64,000 nt of DNA from Dactylis glomerata (lineage: Eukaryota > Streptophyta > Magnoliopsida > Poales > Poaceae), in contig QXEO01000247.1 in NCBI GenBank assembly GCA_007115705.1, positions 16,807,952 to 16,871,951 of the forward strand, written 5' to 3'. Positions 22,843-34,534 of the stretch are shown piece after piece. The notes under the pieces are model-generated. The model was given only the letters and a program-made list of their open reading frames with translations, did no database searches and was not told the DNA's origin. Position 1 is the first letter of the stretch. The number at the start of each line of letters is the position of its first letter. Position numbers and translations under genes: made by a program.

Positions 22843-25749
22843 TTCGCAATTTTCTGCGCCTAGCTCAAAGGCGTTAAAGAAAAGCACTCTTGGGAGATAA
22901 CCCAATGTTTTCTTTTCAGTAATTTTTCTTTTATTTGAGTCTTGGAAGTCATTACTACTGTAATGACCGCTCCTTATCTTATTTATTTCGTTTTTGTGCC
23001 AAGAGAAGCCTCTAATTTGAGTGAGGTAAAGATCTGGGGATGTTGCTGTCCTGAAACTGTTTTCGGTGCTGCACCGTAAAAATTCGTATAAATTTTCTGT
23101 TTATATTTTGGACCTGAAATTTCTTGTAAATATGCCCCAGGTTATATCCAAACTTTTGTTAGTTGAACACTTTTTGATTTGAGCAACAGAAAACCCCTCA
23201 AAAATTCGACCTTTGTCAGCTGTTCAGTTTTGACAGATTTCTGCCAATATTTGTGTTTGCCACTTTATCGCTTTCTTTTGAGTTCTTTTGATCACGGAAC
23301 TTTTGGAGAGGTTGTTACAGTAGTATATACTATATATGTGGTGGTTTTGAGTTGAAACCTGAAGCAAAAAGAGGTTGATTATATGTTATGCTTGCACTAA
23401 TATTGCTAATAGAATTGTGTTTAGTTTTGTATGAAGGAAGTTTTCAAGTGTAGGGATTGGAGAATGATGAGATGAGTTGAAGAATGGATAAAAGCTCAAG
23501 CTTGGGGATGCCCATGCATCACCCCAAGAAATATCCAAGAAGTACAAGCGTCAAAGCTTGGGGATGCCCCCGAGGCACCCCTTCTTCATCGGCCAAAATC
23601 AGGTCACCTTTCAAAACACTATATTTTTATTGCTTCATGCACTATTTGTTTTTCTTGGAGCGTCAGTTGTTTTAGTTTTCTTAGTTAGTTTAGTTTGTTT
23701 GTTTGCTGCAATAAATGGTTGGACCCCAACAAATTTTCTTTTGGAGAAGTTTCCTTGTTTTCATCTGCCAAGAACACTCAGTTTTTCACTCTTATCGTTC
23801 ATCGAGTGTTCTTCTTTTTCTGCTCCTGCTTTTGGTTTTTGTTTTCGCCTTGATTTGCGTTCAGACCTTGTCATATCTTTTCATCAAGGTGTATTTTTGC
23901 CTCTCATCTTTATTGGTTTTCATCAAAAGAGGTGTTTATAAAAAGTTTCAAATGGTGTTGGAAAAGAGAAAAAGCATTGGGCAAAATAGTGGTACAAGAA
24001 GGAGCTTGTGTAGACTGCGGCTTAGGCTTTTTCATGTCATGCTTGATGTCTTTTTTATAGTATGCTTAGTGGTTTTTCTGTAGCATGACTTGTCTCAAAT
24101 AACTGAGATTGCTTAATGAGCCTTTGAAAAAATCATGCGTTGTTTTTATTGTATGGAAGCATTATTTTGGTTTTCTCCTTGATGCTTTATTTGGGTTGAC
24201 TTGGCGCATGCTCACACATGTTAGACTCTTACAAAGTCGCCAATAGCCTTCATGATCATTTAGTTTTTGACTTTTGATGCCATCTTATGCTTCTTTTAAT
24301 GTCGCTTTGTCGCTTTGCATGATTATGGCCATTATTGCTCTCTTAGTTGGTCGCTCCCAGTCTTTTGCTAGCCCTCGCCTTGTACTGAGTATGAGCTCTA
24401 CTCGTGCATCCAACTCCTAAAAGCCAAAGTTTTCCAAAGTGTCCACCATACATACCTACTAGCAATTTGCTATTCCAAGTAAATTTGACTTGCTTTTATT
24501 TTCTCTTCAAATTAAACTCTTACCAGTGTTATGCGAAATTCGATCATGAACCGGAAGGCACACTTTACTTTTTCCTGTTCTTAAAAATTTGACATTGTGG
24601 TCTCTTATGTTGAGTTGTTATGCTTGCAAGTTGTAAGTTGGATTCTAGCCCAGCCATGCTGTCATGGGCAAGCTTTCAACATTGCACTTCTTATTTGAGT
24701 TCATATCATGATCTTTTGTTTATGGATGCCCGCGGTGTGAAATGAATTGGGAATCTTGTGGGTATCATGGAGTTTGTATATGTGTTAGGGAAACGCCGGG
24801 CCGCCAATCTAAGCCATGCATAATTCATGGTGGAAATTTGCAGCATACCCATGGTGAACATTCGACGACGCATCTCACAATAAAAAGCTAAACAAAAGGC
24901 AAATAAAAGAGATGTCGAGGTGTTCATTGTCTGCTTGTCCTGTCATTTTGGCGTGGGCTTGTTCCATGTCATCGGGCATGGAGGTACCTCATTTGCGGTT
25001 CTCAATGATATGCATATACTTACAATGACCAGATCCTTGCTTGGGACTCTAAGTAAAGTAGCATGAGGTTTGGGTACTCGTATTCACGGGGCACGAGGTT
25101 TTCAACTTATGATTTGTCAAGCATATGCATCATAATTGTTCTCGTATTAACTTTAACCATTCAAGATGCTTATGATGGGGGCAATGAGAGCTCAAAGCCG
25201 GTAAGTACCATAATTTTTGAAGGTTATAAAACTTGCAATCACTGCTTCCCTCTGCGAAGGGCCTTTCTTTTACTTTTATGTTGAGTCACCACCTTCTTTC
25301 TATATGCACCATTAAGAGAGCATAGTTGTCATTCTTAGTGTGATATGCATTGTCCCAAAGTTCATTCATTGATTCATATTGTTGGTTTCACTTGTTCTCA
25401 AATTATTTCTATCTAGTCGCCCTCTTAAACTTGAAGGTGTCCTATGCATTTATGTTTTGCTCTCTTTGAAGGACAAGCTGAAAACCATTTGTATGTTTTT
25501 CCTTATGATTTGAACACACGTTTGACTTTCATTGTTTCATTTTCATGATCTTTTGTTTGTGTTCATTTGCATGTTTACAACATGGTTGCTAAGTTCTTAT
25601 TGTCATGATTATATCTTCATGCCCATGTTCTAAGTTCTTATGATCCCAGCTCACAAATGCTTACATATATGATCAAGATTGTGTAGGTGCATGTCACCTC
25701 AAAAATTATTCTTTGTTATCACTTACCTACTCAAGGACGAGTAGGAGTT
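22843..25749 (+). other. Element H 3' untranslated region
   Basis: About 2.9 kb, collinear with C and J. Stem-loop at 22890-22905. Upstream copies of the polypurine motif at about 23498-23510 and 23555-23567. ORFs of 60-127 codons here lie in several frames and are not supported as genes. Confidence 0.78.
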
Positions 25750-25764
25750 AAGCTTGGGGATGCT
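25750..25764 (+). other. Element H polypurine tract
   Basis: AAGCTTGGGGATGCT, directly before the 3' LTR. Confidence 0.75.
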
Positions 25765-27359
25765 TGATACGTCTCCAATGTATCTATAATTTTTGATGCT
25801 CCATGCTTGTTTTCACACCATTTACCTATTGTTTCGTTACACTTAGTGGCACTTTTATGCATTTTCTGGAACTAACCTATTAACGAGTTGCCACAGTGCC
25901 AGTTTCCTGTTTTCTGATGTTTTTGTGTTTCAGAAGTGATACACAGAAAATATTCTCAGAATTGGACAAAACAAGTTCTTGAAGTCTTATTTTACCCGGA
26001 AGCTTCCAGAGATCCGAAGGAGAGTCGGAGGGGGCCCACCAGGGCCCCACACGCAGGGGTGGCGCAGCCAGGCCCCTGGCCGCGCGGGCCCTGCGTGAGG
26101 GCGCCTGGCTCCTCCTCTGACGATGCCCCTTCGCCTATAAAGACCCCCCGACGGAAAAAACCTAAGTACCCGATCAGATTTTCAGAACACATCACGATCC
26201 GCTGCCACCGTCGACCCGAAGATCAGGAGGGTCCAGAAGCTCTTCCCGGCACCCTGCCGGAGAGGGGAATCGCCACCGGAGGTCTTCTTCATCGCCATGC
26301 TTGCCTCCGGAGCGATGAGTGAGTAGTCTACCTTGGACTATGGGTCCATAGCAGTAGCTAGATGGTTGTCTTCTCCACCATGTGCTTCATGTTTAGATCT
26401 CATGAGCTGCCCTACATGATTGAGATCACCGTTATGTAATTCTACATGTTTGGTTTGTTGGGATCCGATGAATATTGGTGTTTATGATTAAGTTGCTGTA
26501 TTGAATATTATCTTTTGTTATCTCTATGTTGTTTATGATCTTGCATGCTCTCCGTTGTTAGTAGCTATCTTGGCCAAGTAGTTGCTAGTGACTCCAAGAG
26601 GGGGTATTGATGCTCGATAGTGGGTTCATGCCTCTATTTAATCTGGGGGAGTGACAGAAACCTCTAAGGTTGTAGATGTGCTGTTGCTACTAGGGAGAAA
26701 ACAACATTCATATGCTCAAGGGCATATGCTTTGTTTACATTACACACTTTGCTTAATGCAATTATCAGTTGTTCGCAACTTAATACTACTGGGGTGTTCG
26801 GATTGATATCCCCAGGAGTGGATTATTAGTCATAGATGCAGTTGGATGGCGGTCTATGTATTTTGTTGTAATGCCCAGAGTAAATCTCATAGTGATTTTC
26901 TTGACATATCACATTTATATTTATTCTATCAATTGCCCAACTATAATTTGTTTACCCAGCATGTGTTATTTTATCTATGGAGAGACACCACTAGTGAACT
27001 GTGGATCCCAGTCCTATTTACATCATATTGCTATCACCTGTTAACTTTACTCGTACTGTTTACTTTACTCGCATACTATATTGTTTTCCACTCGATATGC
27101 TCATAACCTTTGTTTCAAGCAAACCGGTGAGATTGACAACCTCATCGCAAGTTGGGAACAAAGTACTTGGTTGTGTGTGTGCAGGTTCCGCATCACCTTC
27201 AGTCGTTTGCCTCTCCTCTCCTGATCGATTAACCTTGGTTTCTTAACTGAGGGAAAACTAGCTGCTATACTCATCATACCTTCCTCTTGGGGTTCCCAAC
27301 GGGCTGGTTATTCACCAAGAACAAGGACCGTCTGCTCCCACGTCAACATGGCACCAGCA
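25765..27359 (+). repeat. Element H 3' LTR
   Basis: Complete, 1595 bp, from TGATACGTCTCCAATG to GGCACCAGCA. It is followed by the CGCTG duplication and B's gag. Confidence 0.9.
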
Positions 27360-27364
27360 CGCTG
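27360..27364. repeat. Right target-site duplication of H (CGCTG)
   Basis: It pairs with CGCCG at 4910-4914 with one transition. Confidence 0.85.
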
Positions 27365-28827
27365 CAACAAAGCTTCTCGACAATATGATGGTAAATTACT
27401 CTGAATGGCACACCGAGAGAGCTCCACAAGGTAAGAAGGTAAACTCTGTTGAGGAAACCTCTTTCTTGAGTGATAAGATTGATGCTATTATGCTTATGCT
27501 TTCAAATGATAGGACTCATGTTGATCCTAATAATGTTCCTTTAGCAACTTTGGTTGCTCAAGAAGAACATGTTGATGTAAACTTCATTAGAAATAATAAT
27601 TTTAATAACAATGCTTATAGGAACAATTTTGCTAGTAACAATTATAGGCCGTATCCTTCTACCAATGGTAATAGTTATGGTAATTCTTATGGAAATTCCT
27701 CCAACAACACTAGGGCCGCGCCCTCCGAACTGGAGGTAATGCTCAAGGACTTCATCGGTAAGCAAAATGCTTTTAACAAGTCTGTTGAGGAAAAGTTAGG
27801 CAAAATTGATATTCTTGCTTCTAAAGTTGATAGCATTGCTCATGATGTTGAACTTTTGAAATTAAAAGTGTTGCCTAATGATGTGAAAGAGAACAATGTT
27901 TTTGCCACTGCTAATGCTATCCAAGTTAGAATTAATGAAAATGTTAGGATGCTAGCAGAATTGCATGCCAGGTGGGAAAGAGAAGATGAGATAGCTAGAA
28001 AGACGAAGGTATGTAACATTACTACCTCTAATGATGTTGTTCCAAATGCTAGCAATCCTCTTACTTTGATTGGTGTAGAGAAAACTCCCACTCCTTGTGT
28101 TAAAAAGCCCAAAACTGCTAAAACTTTTTCTCAAAAGAGTGCTGAAATTTTTCGGAGTGTGGGAGATGATAGCTCTATTTCCTTTAATAATTTTGATGTT
28201 GATGGCTACAATATATTTGAAGTTATTTTGTTCTTGCAAAAGCTTGCTTTGACTCCCAATACTAGTTCTTTAAATGTTGCTTTTACTAAGCATATTACCA
28301 ATGCTCTCATGAAAATTAGGGATGAAAAGTTGAAGCAAAAAGCTTCTGTTCCCAAGAAGTTAGAAGATGGTTGGGAACCCATCATTGATATGCATGTTAA
28401 TGGTTTTGATTGCCATGCTTTATGTGATCTAGGTGCTAGCATTTCTATTATGCCTAGAAATATTTATGACATGCTTGATTTACCACCGCTTGAAAAGTGT
28501 TATTATGATGTTCCTATTGCTGATGTTGCTAAGAAGAAACCTTTGGGAAGAATTAATGATGTTCTTATTGCGGTAAACAATAACCTTGTTCCCGTTGATT
28601 TTCTTGTCATGGATGTTGAATGCAATGCTTCATGTCCTATTATTTTGGGAAGACCCTTTCTTCGAACTGGAGGTGCCATCATTGATATGAGGGAAGGCAC
28701 CATCAAATATCAATTCCCACTCAAGAAAGGTATGGAGCACTTCCCTAGGAAGAGAAAGAAATTAGTTTTTGACTCTATTCTTAGAGCAAATTATGAGCTT
28801 GATGCTTCATCACTTGATATTACTTGA
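27365..28827 (+). CDS. Element B gag-protease, second part
   Basis: It continues the 4314-4914 frame (TKLLDNMM...). The order is: an Asn-rich segment (RNNNFNNNAYRNNFASNNYRP), a coiled-coil-like segment (VMLKDFIGKQNAFNKSVEEKLGKIDILASKVDS), a Lys/Pro-rich linker (KTPTPCVKKPKTAKTF), and the retropepsin-like domain. The presumed catalytic Asp is in CDLGAS, near residue 555 of the joined protein, and ILGRPFLRT follows. No CCHC zinc knuckle is present. The stop is followed by the chassis, not by pol. The 3' part of this ORF is one arm of a 929-bp inverted repeat with element G. Confidence 0.9.
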
Positions 28828-28830
28828 TTC
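27902..28830 (+). repeat. Left arm of a 929-bp inverted repeat (B versus G)
   Basis: The arm covers the gag-protease C-terminal part of B. Its partner 28892-29820 is the same stretch of G in opposite orientation. Both arms are 929 nt, implying no net length difference, and only 61 bp separate them. Read-through RNA would form a long hairpin, a known type of small-RNA precursor. Confidence 0.85.
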
Positions 28831-28856
28831 GCACTTTCTGCGCCTAGGTCAAAGGC

Positions 28857-28891
28857 TGCTTTGTTGAGTGGGAATTGTTCCTACGCCCTAT
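28857..28891. other. Filler DNA at the B/G deletion junction
   Basis: About 35 bp between B's 'gcgcctaggtcaaaggc' and G's inverted coding end. It contains 'ttgagtgggaattg', which also occurs in the nearby gag-protease antisense strand (near 28999), so it looks copied. The junction replaces about 1.2 kb of B's 3' untranslated region and all of G's 3' untranslated region and 3' LTR. Confidence 0.6.
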
Positions 28892-29820
28892 GAATCAAGT
28901 AATATCAAGTGATGAAGCATCAAGCTCATAATTTGCTCTAATAATAGAGTCAAAAACTAATTTCTTTCTCTTCCTAGGGAAGTGTTCCATACCTTTCTTG
29001 AGTGGGAATTGATATTTGATGGTGCCTTCCCTCATATCAATGATGGCACCTACAGTTCGAAGAGAGGGTCTTCCCAAAATAATAGGACATGAAGCATTGC
29101 ATTCAACATCCATGACAAGAAAATTAACGGGAACAAGGTTATTGTTAACCACAATAAGAGCATCATTAATTCTTCCCAAAGGTTTCTTCTTAGCAACATC
29201 AGCAATAGGAATATCACAATAACACTTTTCAAGCGGTGGTAAATCAAGCATGTCATAAATCTTTCTAGGCATAATAGAAATACTAGCACCTAGATCACAT
29301 AAAGCATGGCAATCAAAACCATTAACATGCATATCAATGATGGGTTCCCAACCATCTTCTAACTTCTTGGGAACAGAAGCTTTTTGCTTCAACTTTTCAT
29401 CCCTAATTTTCATGAGAGCATTGGTAATATGCTTAGTAAAAGCAACATTTAAAGAACTAGCATTGGGAGTCAAAGCAAGCTTTTGTAAGAACAAAATAAC
29501 TTCAGATATATTACAGCCATCAACATCAAAATCATTAAAGGAAATAGAGCTATCATTTCCAACACTCCGAAAATTTTTAGCACTCTTTTGAGAAAAAGTT
29601 TTGGCAGTTTTAGGCTTTTTAACACAAGGAGTGGGAGTTTTCTCTACACCAATCAAAGTAAGAGGATTACTAGCATTAGGAGCAACATCATTAAAGATAG
29701 TAATGGTACATACCTTCATCTTTCTAGCCATCTCATCTTCTCTTTCCCACCTGGCATGCAATTCTGCTATCATCCTAACATTTTTATCAATTTTAACTTG
29801 GATAGCATTAGCAGTGGCAA
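28892..29820 (-). repeat. Right arm of the 929-bp inverted repeat
   Basis: Reverse-complement partner of 27902-28830. The similarity ends where G switches to a different central gag segment. Confidence 0.85.
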
Positions 29821-31012
29821 AAGGATCAGGCTTAGCGGACATTCTATTAACCAAAGAAGATTGTGCATTAGACAAAAAGGAAATATTGGTTTCAGCTTTG
29901 GAAACCTTAGCTTGCAACTCAGGAATAGCCTTGTTTAAATTTTCAAGTTGATGACTAATAGTCTTCAACATAGCTGATTGCTCCTCCATGGTCTTGGTGA
30001 AAACCTTGTTTTCCTCATATTGTGCTTGCATAAAATTCTTGGTAGCCTTTTCAAGTTCTAAAATTCTTTCTTCATTAGGCATTTTAGGTCTACGAAGATA
30101 GCTATTATCACCATTAGAAGGAAATGGCCTATAATTGTTACTAGCAAAATTGTTCCTATAAGCATTGTTGTTAAAATTATTGTTTCTAATGAAGTTTACA
30201 TCAACATGCTCTTATTGAGCAACCAAAGAGGCTAAAGGAACATTATTAGGATCAACATGAGTCCTATCATTTGAAAGCATAAGTATAATAGCATCAATCT
30301 TATCACTCAAGGAAGAGGTTTCCTCAACAGAATTTACCTTCTTACCTTATGGAGCTCTGTCGATGTGCCATTCAGAGTAATTTGCCATCATATTGTCGAG
30401 AAGCTTTGTTGCGGCGCCCAAGGTAAGGGACATAAAAGTGCCTCCAGCAGCTGAATCAAGTAGGTTCCTTGAAGAAAAATTCAGTCCTGCATAAAAAGTT
30501 TGGACAATCATCCAAGTAGTCAGTCCATGAGTGGGACAATTCTTTATCATAGATTTCATTCTTTCCCAAGCTTGAGCAACATGTTCATTATCAAACTGAC
30601 TAAACTTCATAATATTGCTACGCAAAGCTATAATCTTAGCAGGAGGATAGTATCTACCAATAAAAGCATCCTTACACTTAGCCCATGAATCAATACTATT
30701 TTTAGACAAAGACAACAACCAATCCTTAGCTTTTCCTCTCAAAGAAAAAGAAAACAACTTAAGCTTAATAATATCACTTTCTACATCCTTATATTTCTGC
30801 ATCTCATATAGCTCAACAAAATTGTTGAGATGAGCTGCAGCAGCATCTATACCAGCACCAGAAAATTGCTCTTTCATAACAAGGTTCAACAAAGAAGGCT
30901 TAATCTCATAAAAATTCGCAGCAGGAGCAGGTGGCGCAATAGGAGTGCAGATAAAATCACTATTATTAGTGCTAGTAAAATCACACAACTTGGTGTTCTC
31001 AGGAGTAGCCAT
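28895..31012 (-). pseudogene. Element G gag-protease, two stop codons and a swapped central segment
   Basis: The start is MATPENTKLC. The gag core is intact to WHIDRAP, where TAA (30347-30349) replaces CAA. A second TAA lies at 30212-30214 (GAA in B). After the Asn-rich part, G carries a different coiled-coil segment (MPNEERILELEKATKNFMQAQYEE... to NISFLSNAQSSLVNRM) in place of the DFIGKQ...LLKLKV segment of B, C and D, then returns to the common sequence at FATANAIQV. The protease domain (CDLGASISIMP, ILGRPSLRT with Phe-to-Ser) follows. It ends ASSLDIT. Dead copy. Confidence 0.85.
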
Positions 31013-31174
31013 TCTAGCAAAACTAAAAGCAGACAAATAAAAACAACTATCAAGGATACTAATTTTTTTGGGTTTTTGATAAAATGATGCAAGTAAAAAT
31101 AAAGTAAAAGCAAAACTTAAAACAAAGTAAAGGATATGCGTGCGAAACTCCCCTTGCAGAAGTCTTCTTTTTCC

Positions 31175-31192
31175 TCCCCGGCAATGGCGCCA
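31175..31192 (-). other. Element G primer-binding site
   Basis: TCCCCGGCAATGGCGCCA on plus, one mismatch to the tRNA-Asp 3' end. Confidence 0.82.
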
Positions 31193-31201
31193 GAAAATTC
31201 T

Positions 31202-32837
31202 TGATGGTTGCGGTACGGTTAATGTGAATCACCGTTCAGTTGGGAACCCCAAGAGGAAGGTATGATGAATATAGTAGCAAGGTTTTCCCTCAGTAAGAAA
31301 CCAAGGTATGTCGACCAGGAGAGGAAGAAGCCAATATGACTGAAGGTGATGCTTGCTAGTCTAGTGACACTCTAATAGGGGCGCCGTTAACGATCGATAA
31401 CGAGTTAGCGCGTCTTCAACTAGTAGCAACGTGGAACCTGCACACAACACAACCAAATACTTTGCTCCCAACTTACGATGAGGTTGCGAATCTCACCAGT
31501 TTGCTTGAAACAAAGGAATGAGCGTATCAGGTGGAAAATAGTAATAGTATGCGAGAAAAGTAAACAGTGCGAGTAAGGTAAACAGGTGATAGCAATATAA
31601 TGGAAATAGGACCGGGGTCCATAGTTCACTAGTGGTGTCTCTCCATAAGATAAAATAAGACATGCTGGGTAAACAAATTACAGTTGGGCAATTGATAGAA
31701 TAAAGACAACGTGCATGTCGAGAGGATCACTATGAGATTTACTCTGGGCATTACAACAAGATACATAGATCGCCATCCAACTGCATCTATGACTAATAAT
31801 CCACTTGTGGCGAATCAATCCGAGAACTCCACAAGTATTAAGTTGCGAACAACAAATAATTGCATTAAGCAAAGTGTGTAATGTAAACAAAGCATATGCC
31901 CTCGAGCATATGAATGTTGTTTTCCTCCTAGTAGCAACAACACATCTACAACCTTAGAGGTTTCTGTCACTCCCCCAGATTAAATAGAGGCATGAACCCA
32001 CTATCGAGCATAAATACCCCCTCTTGGAGTCACTAGCAACTACTCGGCCAAGATAGCTATTAACAACGGAGAGTATGCAAGATCATAAGCAACATATAGA
32101 TAACATAAGATAATATTCAGTATATCAACTCAATCATAACATCAATATTCATCGGATCCCAACAAACACAACATGTAGAATTACATAAAGGTAGTCTCGA
32201 TCATGTAAAGCAGCTCACGAGATCTAAACATGAAGCACATGGTGGAGAAGACAACCATCTAGCTACTGCTATGGACCCATAGTCCAAGGTAGACTACTCA
32301 CTCATCGCACCGGAGGCAAGCATGGCGATGAAGAAGACCTCCAGTGGCGATTCCCCTCTCCGGCAGGGTGCCGGGAAGAGCTTCTGGACCCTCCCGATCT
32401 CGGGTCAACGACGGCGGCGGATCGCGATGTGTTTCTGGAAAAGTGATCGGGTATTTAGGTTTTTCCCGTCGGGGGGTCTTTATAGGCGAAGGGGCAGCGT
32501 CAGAGGTGGACCAGGGGGCGCGGGCCAGCCCTAGGTCGCGCCGCCCTATGGTGTGGCCGTCCTCTCGCTTGGCTCCGTCTCCTCCTCGGTCTTTTGGAAG
32601 CTCCGTGAAATATCTGGACGTCTAGCTTTTGTTTCGTCCAATTCCGAGAATATTTCCTATGTAACATTTCTGAAACACAAAAACAGCAGAAAACAGGGAA
32701 CTGGCACTATGGCATCTCGTTAATAGGTTTGTTCCGGAAAATGCATAAAATACCACAAAGTGTAACAAAACACTAAATAAATGGTGTAAAAACAAGCATG
32801 GAGCATCAAAAATTATGGATACGTTTGAGACGTATCA
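31202..32837 (-). repeat. Element G 5' LTR
   Basis: Complete, 1636 bp, TG...CA. Its primer-proximal end is of the same type as B (attaaccgtaccgcaa), so G and B belong to one subfamily. Confidence 0.88.
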
Positions 32838-34520
32838 CATGACTTGTCTCAAATAACTGAGATTGCTTAATGAGCCTTTGAAAAAATCATGTGTTGTTGT
32901 AATTATTTGGAAGCATTATTTTGGTTTTCTTCTTGATGTTTTATTTGGGTTGACTTGGCGCATGCTCACACATGTTAGACTCATACAAAGTCGCCATTGC
33001 CTCTATGATCATTTAGTTTTTGACTTTTGATGCCATCTTATGCTTCTTTTAATGTCGCTTTGTCGCTCTGCATGATTATGGCCGTTATTGCTCTCTTAGT
33101 TGGTCGCTCCCAGTCTTTTGCTAGCCCTCGCCTTGTACTGAATATGAGCTCTACTCGTGCATCCAACTCCTAAAAACCAAGTTGTTCCAAAGTGTCCACC
33201 ATACATACCTACTAGCAATTTGCTATTCCAAAGTAAATTTGACTTGCTTTTATCTATCCTTCAAATTAAACTCTTTTTGGTGTTATACGAAAATTGGTCA
33301 GTAAAGCTCTCACGAACCAGATGGCACACTTTACTTTTCTCCTTTTAAAATTTTGACATTGTGGTCTCTTATGTTGAGTTGTTATGCTTGCAAGTTGTAA
33401 GTTGGAGATTAGCCCAGCCATGCCGTCATGGGGCAAAGCTTTCAACATTGCACTATCTTTCATTTGAGTTGATATCGTGATCTTTTGTTTATGGATACTC
33501 GCAATGTGAAATAAGTTGGGAATCTTGTGGGATCATGGAGTTTTTATGTGTTAGGGAAACGCCTGGGCCGCTAATCTAAGCCATGCATAATTCATGGTGG
33601 AAATTTACAGCATGCCCATAGTGAACATTTGACGACGCATCTCGCAATAAAAAGCTATACCAATGGTAAATAAAAGAGATGCCGAGGTGTTCATTGTCTG
33701 TTTGTCCTGTCATTTTGATGTGGGCTTGTTCCATGTCATCGGGCACGGAGGTACCCCGTTGGCAGTTCTCGATGATACATATATATTTACAATGACAAGA
33801 GCTTGCTTGGGACTCTAAGTCGAGTAGCATGAGGTTTGGGTATTCGTATTCACGGAACACGAGGTTTTCAACTTATGATTTGTCAAGCATATGCAGCATA
33901 AGTTTTCTCACATTAACTTTAACCATTCAAGATGCTTATGATGGGGGCAATGAGATCTCAAAGCCGGTAAGTACCATAATTTTTGAAGGTTTATAAAACT
34001 TGCAATCACTGCTTTCCTCCGCGAAGGGCCTTTCTTTAACTTTTATGTTGAGTCACCTCCTTCTATCTTTATGCACCATTAAGAGAGCATAGTTGTCATT
34101 CTGAGTATAATGTGCATTGTCCCAAAGTTTTCATTGATTGATTCATATTGTTGGTTTCACTTGTTCTCAAATTACTTGTATCTAGTCGCTCTCTTAAACT
34201 TGAAGGTGTCTTATGCATTTATGTTTTGCTCTCTCATTAAGGACAAGCTGAAGACCATTTGTATGTTTTTCCTTATGATTTGAACATACATTTGACTTTC
34301 ATTGTTTCATTTTTATGATCTTTTGTTTGTGTTTATTTTCATGTTATAACATGGTTGCTAAGTTTCTTCTATCAAGATTATATCTTTCATGCCCATGTTT
34401 TAAGTTCTTTTGATCCTAGCGCACAACGCTTACATATATGGTCAAGATTGTGTAGGTGCATATCACCTCAAAAATTATTTCTTTTGTTATCACTTACCTA
34501 CTCGAGGACGAGCAGGAGTT
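32838..34520 (+). other. Element B 3' untranslated region, remaining part
   Basis: It begins 'catgacttgtctc', which corresponds to about 24086 in H, so the first ~1.2 kb of the region is missing. From there to the polypurine tract it is collinear with the other copies. No gene seen. Confidence 0.78.
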
Positions 34521-34534
34521 AAGCTTGGGGATGT
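34521..34534 (+). other. Element B polypurine tract
   Basis: AAGCTTGGGGATGT abuts the 3' LTR. Confidence 0.75.

Larger units (their letters stand above)
4915..27359 (+). mobile_element. Element H: compact-gag LTR retrotransposon inserted in B gag, 5' LTR rearranged
   Basis: H starts with a forward LTR at 4915 and ends with a complete 3' LTR at 27359, flanked by a 5-bp TSD. Its 5' LTR is broken: the first 1081 bp are at 4915-5995 and only the last 127 bp appear at 21826-21952. Roughly 390 bp of LTR between them are lost, replaced by elements C, F and J. After the primer-binding site comes a 231-aa gag, then the standard 3' untranslated region. The internal region itself (21953-25764) is undisturbed. 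Confidence 0.8.
28892..32837 (-). mobile_element. Element G: gag-protease retrotransposon lacking its 3' half
   Basis: On the minus strand G has a complete 5' LTR, primer-binding site and gag-protease region, but no 3' untranslated region, polypurine tract or 3' LTR. The right border is a clean LTR terminus in B's 3' untranslated region (B resumes 'catgacttgtctc'). The left border is a deletion with filler. A TSD can no longer be tested. Confidence 0.8.
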
